A DNA stretch of 51,693 nucleotides from CAG-877 sp963645945 (GTDB lineage: Bacteria; Bacillota_I; Bacilli_A; RF39; UBA660), in assembly GCA_963645945.1 (NCBI GenBank), contig CAVIUA010000045.1:1-51693 (forward strand), in the 5' to 3' direction. The notes under the pieces were generated by a model. It had not been told where the DNA came from and ran no database searches. It worked only from the letters and a program-made list of their open reading frames with translations. How positions within the stretch are numbered: position 1 is the first letter of the stretch; the number at the start of each line of letters is the position of its first letter. The position numbers were made by a program, and so were the translations under genes. Of the stretch, positions 1-8,114 are shown piece by piece.

Positions 1-8
1 CTTAAATT

Positions 9-22
9 ATTTCCCGGGAAAT
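9..22. promoter_or_regulatory. Noc-binding site (NBS), perfect
   Basis: The sequence is ATTTCCCGGGAAAT, identical to the Noc-binding consensus remembered from Bacillus subtilis. The palindrome extends outward to a perfect 20 bp (6-25). A Noc-type ParB paralogue is encoded at 16074-17384. Confidence 0.85.
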
Positions 23-192
23 AATTCAGATGAATTATAAAGTAAATTTGCATATGATCAGAAAATTAAAATATATTAATATGGTATTACACTTATAAAT
101 TTTAAAGAACTAAATTTTAATTTTTTGCATTTTTAAACAACAATAATTCATTATTTAATATTAAACATTACTATTAAATTATAAATTTGCTA

Positions 193-208
193 TGTTTCAC
201 GTGAAACA
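193..208. promoter_or_regulatory. parS site, perfect 16-mer
   Basis: The sequence is TGTTTCACGTGAAACA, the canonical bacterial parS; the palindrome extends to 18 bp (192-209). It is the expected loading site for the ParB encoded at 18254-19156. Confidence 0.95.
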
Positions 209-250
209 TTAAATAATTAAATAAATGAAATAAATCCAGTTATCAAAATC

Positions 251-264
251 ATTTCCTAGAAAAT
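251..264. promoter_or_regulatory. Degenerate Noc-binding site
   Basis: ATTTCCTAGAAAAT differs from the NBS consensus at three central positions. It is reported because its spacing to parS at 193-208 (centre to centre 57 bp) almost equals the 59 bp between the second parS and the perfect NBS at 434-447. It could be a weak site or a decayed copy. Confidence 0.4.
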
Positions 265-373
265 AATTTAAACAATTAGCAATAAAAAATACGTATCGTG
301 TAAAAACTAAAAGACATATAAATTAAGTGCAATTATTAATATAGTAAAAGCTAAATTAATAAATTGATATCAA

Positions 374-389
374 TGTTTCACGTGAAACA
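374..389. promoter_or_regulatory. parS site, perfect 16-mer
   Basis: A second perfect TGTTTCACGTGAAACA, 181 bp to the right of the first and in the same non-coding region. Confidence 0.95.
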
Positions 390-433
390 TTACGATTTTA
401 CTAAACAAATAGGTAAAAATACACATGTAAATT

Positions 434-447
434 ATTTCCCGGGAAAT
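434..447. promoter_or_regulatory. Noc-binding site (NBS), perfect
   Basis: A second perfect ATTTCCCGGGAAAT, embedded in a longer perfect palindrome (429-452). It lies 59 bp (centre to centre) from the parS at 374-389. Confidence 0.85.
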
Positions 448-551
448 AATTTATCACTAAAACAAAAATAAATACTGATACATACATAGTAAAAAAAATA
501 TTAAAATAATAAAAATAAATTCTAAATTAATCAAAAAATATTCAAAAACTT

Positions 552-560
552 TTATCCACA
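552..560 (+). promoter_or_regulatory. DnaA box
   Basis: A perfect TTATCCACA downstream of gyrA, outside oriC proper. A single box may be chance in such A+T-rich DNA, but it is in non-coding sequence. Confidence 0.5.
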
Positions 561-594
561 AGTAAAATTATGTAAAATTTATCGATAAAAGCGC

Positions 595-622
595 AAAAAA
601 AGAAAGGCACAACGCCTTTCTT
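595..622 (-). terminator. gyrA terminator
   Basis: On the minus strand the 9-bp stem AAGAAAGGC/GCCTTTCTT with a 5-base loop is followed by a run of T. It lies just after the gyrA stop codon and ends the recF-gyrB-gyrA transcript. Confidence 0.85.
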
Positions 623-640
623 AAATTTTAATTTTATAAA

Positions 641-3064
641 TTAATTATCTTCTTCATCTTTTGTTACTAAAGCAACAGTAGAAACTAATTCGTTATTCTT
701 TAAATTAATAAGTCTTACACCTTGAGTAGCACGTCTTAAAAGAGAAACTTGATTCAATGGCATTTTCATAATAGTACCATTATCAGTCACAATAACAATA
801 TCATATTTTTCACTTTCAATACGTTTTAAAGCAACCATAGTACCATTCTTTTCAGTAATATTTAATGCTTTAACACCCTTACTACCTCTATGAGTTAATC
901 TATATTCATCAATAACAGTTCTTTTACCATATCCCTTATCAGTAACAATTAAAATTTCTTGTCCAGGATTAACAATTTCCGATCCAATAACATAACTTCC
1001 ATCTAAATCAATACCCTTTACACCAGAGCTGCTTCTACCCATAGGTCTTATTTCACTTTCAACAAAGCGAACCATTCTACCATTATTAGCTCCAATAGCA
1101 ACTTCATCATTTCCACAAGTCTTTCTTACAGAAATTAACTCATCATTTTCCTTTAATACAATAGCAATTTTACCAGATTTTCTAATATTATTAAATTCTG
1201 AAATATCAGTTCTCTTAACTATTCCATTCTTAGTAGCAAACACTAAATATTTAATATCATCAGACGAAGCAGAAATTTCCACAATCGAACTAATGTTCTC
1301 ATTTTTATCTAATTGTAGTAAATTTATTATTGGAAGACCCTTTGATTGCCTTGAAAATTCAGGAATTTCATAACCCTTCATACGATAAACTCTACCCTTA
1401 TTAGAGAAGAACAATATATAGTCATGAGTTTTCATAGAAATTAATTGTTCCACAAAATCTTCTTCATGAGTAGTCATACCATTAACACCTACACCACCAC
1501 GATTTTGAGTACGATAAGTATCAGATCTTAATCTTTTAATATAACCATTGCGAGTTAATGTAATAATTACATCTTCATTAGGTATCAAAGACTCATCCTC
1601 AATATATTCAATAGCAGTCATATCAATATTTGTACGACGCTCATCGCCATATTTTTCCTTAATTTCTAATAATTCATTCTTAATAACCTCTAAAACTCTA
1701 GAATCACTAGCTAAAATGCCACGTAACTCTTCAATTAATTTTAATAAGTCATTTAATTCATTTTCAATTTTTTCGCGTTCTAAACCAGTTAAACGACGTA
1801 ATTTCATTTCTAGAATAGCATTAGCTTGAATTTCACTTAACTTAAAATTATTCATCAAACCAGTTCTAGCTTCATCATCAGATTTAGCAGCCCTAATTAA
1901 TTTAATAACAGCATCAATATTATCAAGTGCTATCTTTAATCCTTCTAAAATATGAACACGTTTTTCAGCAACTTCTAAGTCATATTTAGTTCTTCTAATA
2001 ATTACTTCACGTTGAAAATCAATATATTTAACTATAATATCCTTTAAACCTAAAGTCTTTGGAACACCTTGATCCAGCATTAAGAAAATAATTCCATAAG
2101 TAGTTTGAAACGAAGTATGTTTATATAATTTATTTAAAACAACTTGGGCATTTGCATCTTTCTTTAAAGTTATTGTAATTTTGATACCATTCTTTAAATC
2201 AGAATGATAATCAGCAATACCTTCTATTGTTTTATTATGAACAAGTTCTGCAACCTTATTTTTTAATTCTAAAGTATTAACACCATAAGGAACTTCATCA
2301 ATTATTATACATTGCTTACCATTTACTTCTTCAATTGTAGCCTTACTTCTAATAGTAATAGTACCTCTACCAGTTTCATAAGCCTTTCTGATACCAGCAT
2401 TTCCCAAAATTGTTGCACCAGTAGGAAAATCAGGTCCTTTAATATATTGCATTAACTCATCAAGTTCAATATCATGATTATCAATATAAGCAACACAACC
2501 ATCAATTACCTCTCTTAAATTATGAGGTGGTATATTAGTAGCCATACCAACAGCAATACCAGTAGTACCATTAACTAAAATATTAGGAAAACGAGAAGGC
2601 AAAACATCAGGTTCTCTTTCACTTTCATCAAAGTTTGGACTAAAATTAACCGTATTTTTATTAATATTTCTAAGTAATTCCAAAGAAATCTTTGAAAGAC
2701 GAGACTCGGTATAACGCATTGCTGCTGCACCGTAACCCTCAATATTACCAAAGTTACCATGACCATCAACTAACATATATCTATATGAGAAGTCTTGAGC
2801 CATTCTTACCATTGCTTCATATATACTAGAATCACCATGTGGATGATATTTACCCATAACATCTCCAACAATTCTAGCACTCTTTTTATGAGGTTTATCA
2901 GGAGTATAGCCAGATTCATACATAGAATAAAGAATTCTTCTGTGTACTGGCTTTAAACCATCTCGTAAATCAGGAAGTGCACGAGCAACGATAACACTCA
3001 TAGAATACTCTAAAAAAGAATCTTGAACTTCTTTAACAATATTATTTTTTTCTAATCTATCCAT
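641..3064 (-). CDS. gyrA: DNA gyrase subunit A
   Basis: GyrA is the DNA-breaking and rejoining subunit of gyrase, which works with GyrB to add negative supercoils using ATP. The 807-residue product has the family's usual length. Visible are the quinolone-region motif HPHGDSSIYEAM (about 74-85, sensitive-type Ser and Glu), the active-site Tyr118 in AAMRYTE, and the C-terminal pinwheel repeats. The GyrA box reads QNRGGVG, a deviation from the textbook QRRGGKG. It follows gyrB after 12 bases in the recF-gyrB-gyrA operon. ParC is possible by sequence alone, but the neighbours favour GyrA. Confidence 0.95.
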   Translation of the reverse strand: MDRLEKNNIVKEVQDSFLEYSMSVIVARALPDLRDGLKPVHRRILYSMYESGYTPDKPHKKSARIVGDVMGKYHPHGDSSIYEAMVRMAQDFSYRYMLVDGHGNFGNIEGYGAAAMRYTESRLSKISLELLRNINKNTVNFSPNFDESEREPDVLPSRFPNILVNGTTGIAVGMATNIPPHNLREVIDGCVAYIDNHDIELDELMQYIKGPDFPTGATILGNAGIRKAYETGRGTITIRSKATIEEVNGKQCIIIDEVPYGVNTLELKNKVAELVHNKTIEGIADYHSDLKNGIKITITLKKDANAQVVLNKLYKHTSFQTTYGIIFLMLDQGVPKTLGLKDIIVKYIDFQREVIIRRTKYDLEVAEKRVHILEGLKIALDNIDAVIKLIRAAKSDDEARTGLMNNFKLSEIQANAILEMKLRRLTGLEREKIENELNDLLKLIEELRGILASDSRVLEVIKNELLEIKEKYGDERRTNIDMTAIEYIEDESLIPNEDVIITLTRNGYIKRLRSDTYRTQNRGGVGVNGMTTHEEDFVEQLISMKTHDYILFFSNKGRVYRMKGYEIPEFSRQSKGLPIINLLQLDKNENISSIVEISASSDDIKYLVFATKNGIVKRTDISEFNNIRKSGKIAIVLKENDELISVRKTCGNDEVAIGANNGRMVRFVESEIRPMGRSSSGVKGIDLDGSYVIGSEIVNPGQEILIVTDKGYGKRTVIDEYRLTHRGSKGVKALNITEKNGTMVALKRIESEKYDIVIVTDNGTIMKMPLNQVSLLRRATQGVRLINLKNNELVSTVALVTKDEEDN

Positions 3065-3076
3065 ATCTAAACCCTC

Positions 3077-5005
3077 CTACACATCCAAATTTTCCACATA
3101 AGTAGCATTTGTTTCAATGAATTCTCTTCTTGGTCCTACTTCTTCACCCATAAGTTTAGAGAAAACTTCATCTGCTGCAATAGTATCATCAACAGTTATT
3201 TGTCTTAGAATTCTTTTATGTATATCCATTGTAGTTTCATTTAATTCTTCAGCATCCATTTCTCCTAAACCTTTCATACGCATAATATCATACTTTGTAT
3301 TAGGAGATAATGTAGCTAAATACTCATCTCTTTCTTGTTCATTTAATACATATTTAATAGTTTTTCCATGTTTTATAACAAATAATGGTGGCTGAGCTGC
3401 ATAAACATGACCAGCTTCTACAATAGGTCTAAAGAATCTATAGAATAAAGTTAATAATAAAACTCTAATATGACTTCCATCAACATCAGCATCGGTCATG
3501 ATAATTATTTTATGATAACGTAATTTACTTAAATCAAATTCATCACCAATACCAGTACCAAATGCTGTAATAATAGTTCTTATTTCTTCATTTGATAAAG
3601 CTCTATCAATTCTAGCCTTTTCAACATTCAAAATCTTACCACGTAAAGGTAAAATAGCTTGAGTCATACTATCTCTACCCTTTATAGCTGATCCACCTGC
3701 AGAATCTCCCTCGACTAAGAATATTTCACTTATACTAGCATCTTTGCTCTTACAATCAGAAAGTTTGCCATAGAAATTAGTTACATCTAAGTCACCTTTT
3801 CTTCTAGTTAACTCCCTAGCCTTTTTAGCCGCAACACGAGCTCTACTAGCAGTCATAGATTTATCAATAATTACCTTAGCCTGATCAGGATTTTCCATCA
3901 AAAATCTCTCAAAAGACTCTGCAAAAATTTTATCCACAACCCCACGAACTTCGCTATTTCCTAGTTTCGTCTTAGTTTGTCCCTCAAATTGAGGATCTGG
4001 ATGTTTAACAGAAACTATCATAGTTATACCTTCTCTAACATCATCACCAGTTAAAGGATCATCATTTTGTTTTAACATTCCTGCAGATACTGCATATTTA
4101 TTTAAAACTCTTGTTAAAGCTCTTCTAGCTCCATCTTCATGAGTACCACCTTCAGGAGTAGTAATATTATTAACAAATGAATAAATACATGAATTATAAG
4201 TTTCATTATATTGTAAAGCTATTTCAACACTTATATCCTTATCTTTTCCAGATACATCAACAATAGTTTCATGAATAGGATTTTTATTAGCATTAATCAT
4301 AGCAACATATTCACTTATACCACCTTCATAGCAAAATGAATCTTTTTTATCTGCTTCTCTTTCATCATATAAAGATATTCTAAGACCTTTATTTAAAAAG
4401 GCTAATTCTCTTAATCTTTTCATTAAAATATCATAGTCATAAACTGTAGTTTCAGTAAAAATTTCATCATCTGGTAAAAAATGAACTGTAGTACCTGTTC
4501 TATCATCATCACATTTATCAATTATCTTTAAACTATCATCAGGATGTCCACCATGACTAAATCTTTGATAATAAACATTTCCATTTTTATATACTTTTAC
4601 TTCTAGCCAGTCACTTAAAGCATTAACAACACTAGCACCAACACCGTGAAGACCACCAGATACTTTATAGCCTCCACCACCAAATTTACCTCCAGCATGC
4701 AAAACTGTATAAACTGTTTCAACAGTACTTTTACCAGTCTTTGGATGGATATCAACAGGAATACCCCTACCATCATCTTTTACTGTAATACTATTATCCT
4801 TACCAATAATTACTTCAATATGTGAACAATAGCCAGCTAATGCTTCATCTATAGCATTATCAACAATTTCCCATACCAAATGATGTAATCCTCTAGAACT
4901 AGTATTTCCAATATACATTCCAGGTCGTTTTCTAACGGCCTCTAAACCTTCAAGAACCTGAATTGAAGACGAATCATATGATCCTTTAACTTTTTCTTCA
5001 TTCAT
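3077..5005 (-). CDS. gyrB: DNA gyrase subunit B
   Basis: GyrB is the ATPase subunit of gyrase. The 642-residue product starts with the GHKL ATP-binding domain (EIVDNAIDEA near 46-55, then DDGRGIPVD and GLHGVG), continues with the transducer domain, and ends with the TOPRIM domain (VEGDSAGGSA and DADVDGSH, the metal-binding acidic residues). It lies 8 bases after recF and 12 bases before gyrA, so the three are probably one transcript. The coding sequence includes one perfect DnaA box (3930-3938), probably by chance. Confidence 0.97.
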   Translation of the reverse strand: MNEEKVKGSYDSSSIQVLEGLEAVRKRPGMYIGNTSSRGLHHLVWEIVDNAIDEALAGYCSHIEVIIGKDNSITVKDDGRGIPVDIHPKTGKSTVETVYTVLHAGGKFGGGGYKVSGGLHGVGASVVNALSDWLEVKVYKNGNVYYQRFSHGGHPDDSLKIIDKCDDDRTGTTVHFLPDDEIFTETTVYDYDILMKRLRELAFLNKGLRISLYDEREADKKDSFCYEGGISEYVAMINANKNPIHETIVDVSGKDKDISVEIALQYNETYNSCIYSFVNNITTPEGGTHEDGARRALTRVLNKYAVSAGMLKQNDDPLTGDDVREGITMIVSVKHPDPQFEGQTKTKLGNSEVRGVVDKIFAESFERFLMENPDQAKVIIDKSMTASRARVAAKKARELTRRKGDLDVTNFYGKLSDCKSKDASISEIFLVEGDSAGGSAIKGRDSMTQAILPLRGKILNVEKARIDRALSNEEIRTIITAFGTGIGDEFDLSKLRYHKIIIMTDADVDGSHIRVLLLTLFYRFFRPIVEAGHVYAAQPPLFVIKHGKTIKYVLNEQERDEYLATLSPNTKYDIMRMKGLGEMDAEELNETTMDIHKRILRQITVDDTIAADEVFSKLMGEEVGPRREFIETNATYVENLDV

Positions 5006-5013
5006 TAAATAAT

Positions 5014-6126
5014 CTACTTCCTTTCCACATTCCCATTAGAAACTTTATATATATAAGCATTTTCTAAATATTTTTTATTTATACCATTTAAATTAGTAGT
5101 TGTTAAAATACTTTGAATTTCCTTACTATTAATCAATTTCAACAACCTATTTTGTTTTTTTAAATCAAACTCACTAAATATATCATCTAATAAAACTACA
5201 GGATAAAATCCAGTTAGGTTCTTAAATATATCAATTTCTGATAATTTAAAAGATAATATTGCTAATTTTTGTTGCCCTTGTGATCCATAATATTTTAAAT
5301 CATTTCCATTAAATTGAAAGATAAAATCATCTCTATGTGGACCAAAAATAGTCATACCATAATTCAATTCCTTCATATAATTTTTTTCAAATGTTGCTTC
5401 CAATTTTTCATTCATAGATAAAGAATCATAACTACTAAATTCAACATTAGGTAAATAAATGATTTTTAATCCAGATGTATTAGAAATTTCCCTGAAATAG
5501 TTATCAATATTATCATTGATTAAATCTATATATTCTTTTCGTTTTTGATAAATAATTATAGCTTTTTTTATTAAACGTTCAGTAATTACATCTAAATATT
5601 TTTTATCAGCTATACTATTGCTAAAAAGAATTTTTAAATATTCATTACGTGTTTTCAAAATTTTATTGTACTCATTATAAGTATTTAAATAAACTTTAGA
5701 AATTTGAGATAACTGAATATTTAATAAATTTCTTCTGATACTTGGTGAATCTTTAATTATATCTAAATCATCAGGAGTAAAAACAATAACATTTAAATTA
5801 GATATATAATCTGCTATTTTTTTAACATCTGTCTTATTAACACTAATTTTTTTACTATCATTTGTTATTACAACCTCTAATTTAGAAGTAATAATATCTT
5901 TTTTTATTGTTCCTTTAATTGTACACTTACTTTTATTAAATTGAATTATATTAGGATTTGCACCTATTCTATGAGATTTAGTAAGTGCCAAAAACACTAT
6001 AGATTCCAATATATTTGTTTTACCTTGAGCATTATCACCGATAAAAATATTCATTTTTTTATTAAAATGAATTTCAACATTGGAATAATTTCTGAAATTA
6101 ACCAAGTTTATTTTAGTTATTTTCAT
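5014..6126 (-). CDS. recF: DNA replication and repair protein RecF
   Basis: RecF is an SMC-like ATPase that helps load RecA at single-stranded gaps and stalled forks. The 370-residue product has Walker A GDNAQGKTN (30-38), an ABC-type signature GSQGQQK, and Walker B LLDDIFSEFD. Length and order match the family. It is the first gene of recF-gyrB-gyrA. An extended -10 promoter lies about 70 bases upstream, after the comK terminator. Confidence 0.96.
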   Translation of the reverse strand: MKITKINLVNFRNYSNVEIHFNKKMNIFIGDNAQGKTNILESIVFLALTKSHRIGANPNIIQFNKSKCTIKGTIKKDIITSKLEVVITNDSKKISVNKTDVKKIADYISNLNVIVFTPDDLDIIKDSPSIRRNLLNIQLSQISKVYLNTYNEYNKILKTRNEYLKILFSNSIADKKYLDVITERLIKKAIIIYQKRKEYIDLINDNIDNYFREISNTSGLKIIYLPNVEFSSYDSLSMNEKLEATFEKNYMKELNYGMTIFGPHRDDFIFQFNGNDLKYYGSQGQQKLAILSFKLSEIDIFKNLTGFYPVVLLDDIFSEFDLKKQNRLLKLINSKEIQSILTTTNLNGINKKYLENAYIYKVSNGNVERK

Positions 6127-6191
6127 TTAAATCCGCAAAAAAGACACATATTCTCACCTAACCCTTATTTCAGTATTCCTATACACACAAA

Positions 6192-6203
6192 CATATTATA
6201 CCA
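6192..6203 (-). promoter_or_regulatory. recF-gyrB-gyrA promoter (extended -10)
   Basis: On the minus strand TGGTATAAT (TATAAT at 6200-6195) forms an extended -10 element, and no good -35 is seen. It sits between the comK terminator and the recF start, where an operon promoter is expected. Confidence 0.55.
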
Positions 6204-6226
6204 TAAGACGCCAAATAAAGCACGAA

Positions 6227-6252
6227 AAAAATAGTTATAATCAACTATTTTT
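6227..6252 (-). terminator. comK terminator
   Basis: On the minus strand AAAAATAGTT/AACTATTTTT form a 10-bp stem with a 6-base loop, followed by T residues, directly after the comK stop codon. Confidence 0.75.
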
Positions 6253-6698
6253 TATTTATTTTTTCGATTTCTCATAATTAAATCTAAGCGAGAGGCTCTA
6301 GATATCTGATTTTCAATTGTTCTATACGAACATGGAACAATTATTTCTTTAAAATTATCAAATACTATCTTTGTATTAGTATTATCTACTTTTTCAAAAC
6401 TCTTAACTCTACTTAAAGATATCCAAGCACAGTCTTGTGCTGAAGGTGAAGTTGTTGGAAAAACAACTATATTATTAGTATCTTCAACAATAATAGGAAC
6501 TTTATACTCCGCTCCTAAAATAGATCTAGCACTATCCTTTCTACCATTATAGGTACTACCAAAATACTTACAAGACTCTTCCATTATTTTAAATGGTGTT
6601 TCATCAATGATATACCTATCATCATCTTCATAAACTAAACTACTTTCTTCTTCATTTGGAACAACAGCTAATGTTCCTTTACTAAATTCATATTTCAT
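6252..6698 (-). CDS. comK: ComK-family competence transcription factor
   Basis: ComK is the master activator of DNA-uptake genes in Bacilli. The 148-residue product aligns by eye with ComK through ESCKYFGSTYNGRKDSAR, VPIIVED, VVFPTTSPSAQDCAWISL and SYRTIENQISRA, matching the B. subtilis blocks SCRFFGSSYAGRK, PPIMVD, LFPT and CGWIS. It is shorter than B. subtilis ComK (192) at the C terminus. The start at 6698 is chosen because AGGGGG precedes it at good spacing; an in-frame start 32 codons upstream lacks a ribosome binding site. It occupies the dnaN-recF interval that in Bacillus holds yaaA, and may act only when its level is raised, as ComK does. Confidence 0.85.
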   Translation of the reverse strand: MKYEFSKGTLAVVPNEEESSLVYEDDDRYIIDETPFKIMEESCKYFGSTYNGRKDSARSILGAEYKVPIIVEDTNNIVVFPTTSPSAQDCAWISLSRVKSFEKVDNTNTKIVFDNFKEIIVPCSYRTIENQISRASRLDLIMRNRKNK

Positions 6699-6714
6699 CT
6701 TATTTCCCCCTATA

Positions 6715-6737
6715 GAAAACGAAATTTGTTCGTTTTC
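6715..6737. promoter_or_regulatory. Inverted repeat upstream of comK
   Basis: GAAAACGAA and TTCGTTTTC form a perfect 9-bp inverted repeat with a 5-base spacer, ending 17 bases before the comK start. Runs of A and T at this spacing resemble the AAAA-N5-TTTT boxes bound by ComK. Autoregulation is an inference. Confidence 0.4.
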
Positions 6738-6790
6738 ATTCAAAATATAACAAATTTTTTTGTCGAATTTTATCGAAATTTGTAGAACAA

Positions 6791-6823
6791 ACAAAAAAAA
6801 TAGAAGAATTATATCTTCTATTT
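6791..6823 (-). terminator. dnaN terminator
   Basis: On the minus strand the 10-bp stem AAATAGAAGA/TCTTCTATTT with a 6-base loop is followed by eight T residues, 33 bases after the dnaN stop. Confidence 0.8.
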
Positions 6824-6855
6824 ATATTATTAGCAATAAAATAAAATATCCTAGA

Positions 6856-7983
6856 CTAATATGTACGAATTGGTAAAACCAATTGAGTAAGACTAGTATC
6901 TTCTGAAGATTTAATTAAAATTGGCTTAATTTCACCAACAAAATGAATATCAACAGTTTCTGTGGAAAAACTTCTTAAAGCTTCCATCATATATTTAGCG
7001 CTAAATGAAATCTTAATATTTTCATCATTATTCTTAGTAATTGGCATTTTTTCTTCAACTCTACCAATTTCTGCAGAACTACTTCTCAAAATCAAATACT
7101 CATCAGTAGTTTCTAAAGTAACTATATTCTTCTCTTTATCACTTGTTAATATACTAACACGGTCAATAACATCATAAAAATCATTAAGTTTAGTACTAAT
7201 AACTAATAATGAATCATCTGGTAACAAATTAGCTGTATTAGGATAAGTACCAGAAATTAATCTAGATTCAAATTTCAAATTATTATTTTTAAATAAAATC
7301 TTATTATTAAAGATATGTAATTCAACAATATCATCATCATCACTTAATATTTTACTGAATTCAACAAGATTTTTACTAGGAATAACAATATTATAATTTT
7401 CTTCACTTTCTCTATCTAATTTAACAATTTTTCTAGCTAATCTATAAGAATCGGTAGAATTACATTCTAATACATCCCCTACTATATTAAAATTAATTCC
7501 TGTTAATACTAACTTACCTTCCTCATTTGAAGATGCAAAAGCAGTTTGATTAACAATACTCTTAAATACACCAGCATTAATACTAATTTTCTTTTTACTT
7601 TCTTCTAAACCAATATTAGGGTATTCACTTTCACTAATACCATTTAAATTGAATTCACTGTTTTCTGTGTAAATTAATATTTTTAATTCATCTACAACTT
7701 CAATATTAATATATTTATCAGGTAATTTTCTAACAATATCAAGAATATACTTACCTTGAATAATAATACTACCTTCATTTTCAATTTTAAAATCATCTTC
7801 ATTTACACTTTCTATACTATTTTGAATAGTAATATCATTATCACTAGCAGTTAAAATCAATTTTTTCTTTTTTAATTCAAATTTAATTCCTGCTAAAACT
7901 GGAATTAAGTTTTTTGTAGAAATAGCCTTAGAAACTTTATTTAAAGCATCTAACAATAAATCCTTTTTAATTGTAAATTTCAT
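6856..7983 (-). CDS. dnaN: DNA polymerase III beta sliding clamp
   Basis: DnaN forms the ring that tethers DNA polymerase III to its template. The 375-residue product has the three repeated clamp domains and family-typical stretches such as FASSNEEGKLVLTGI and SYRLAR, and ends LVLPIRTY as clamps usually do (…P[VI]R). It lies 131 bases after dnaA on the same strand, the normal dnaA-dnaN order, and its terminator separates it from comK. Confidence 0.96.
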   Translation of the reverse strand: MKFTIKKDLLLDALNKVSKAISTKNLIPVLAGIKFELKKKKLILTASDNDITIQNSIESVNEDDFKIENEGSIIIQGKYILDIVRKLPDKYINIEVVDELKILIYTENSEFNLNGISESEYPNIGLEESKKKISINAGVFKSIVNQTAFASSNEEGKLVLTGINFNIVGDVLECNSTDSYRLARKIVKLDRESEENYNIVIPSKNLVEFSKILSDDDDIVELHIFNNKILFKNNNLKFESRLISGTYPNTANLLPDDSLLVISTKLNDFYDVIDRVSILTSDKEKNIVTLETTDEYLILRSSSAEIGRVEEKMPITKNNDENIKISFSAKYMMEALRSFSTETVDIHFVGEIKPILIKSSEDTSLTQLVLPIRTY

Positions 7984-8114
7984 ATATATTCCTTCTTTCT
8001 TTTATATTATTTATATTATTAATGTGGAAAAAGTTGAAAACTCAAATTTAACTAATATTTATTGTCTTTTTTATAAACATTTATTTGTGGATAAAATTAA
8101 ATTAAATCGAAGTT
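7984..8114. promoter_or_regulatory. dnaA-dnaN intergenic part of oriC
   Basis: This A+T-rich gap holds a perfect DnaA box in reverse orientation (8086-8094, TGTGGATAA) and a weaker one at 8023-8031. In Bacillus the duplex-unwinding element lies in the equivalent gap. The dnaN promoter may also be here, but no clear -35/-10 pair was found. Confidence 0.65.

Larger units (their letters stand above)
1..640. other. Non-coding centromere-like region left of gyrA
   Basis: A 640-base stretch with no credible gene. It is very A+T rich and holds two perfect parS palindromes, two perfect NBS palindromes, one degenerate NBS, one perfect DnaA box and the gyrA terminator. The perfect sites stand out as the only G+C-rich islands. 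Its position beside gyrA, about 9 kb from oriC, fits a ParB/Noc loading zone on the left replichore. The window edge cuts the region, so more sites may lie to the left. Confidence 0.85.

Noticed and set aside
1548..1829. Open frame of 93 codons opposite gyrA
   Set aside because: It is antisense to a conserved gene, has no family resemblance and no supporting site; the same holds for the other frames lying opposite or inside clear genes.
3930..3938. Perfect DnaA box inside gyrB
   Set aside because: A single box in A+T-rich coding sequence is expected by chance and has no cluster around it.
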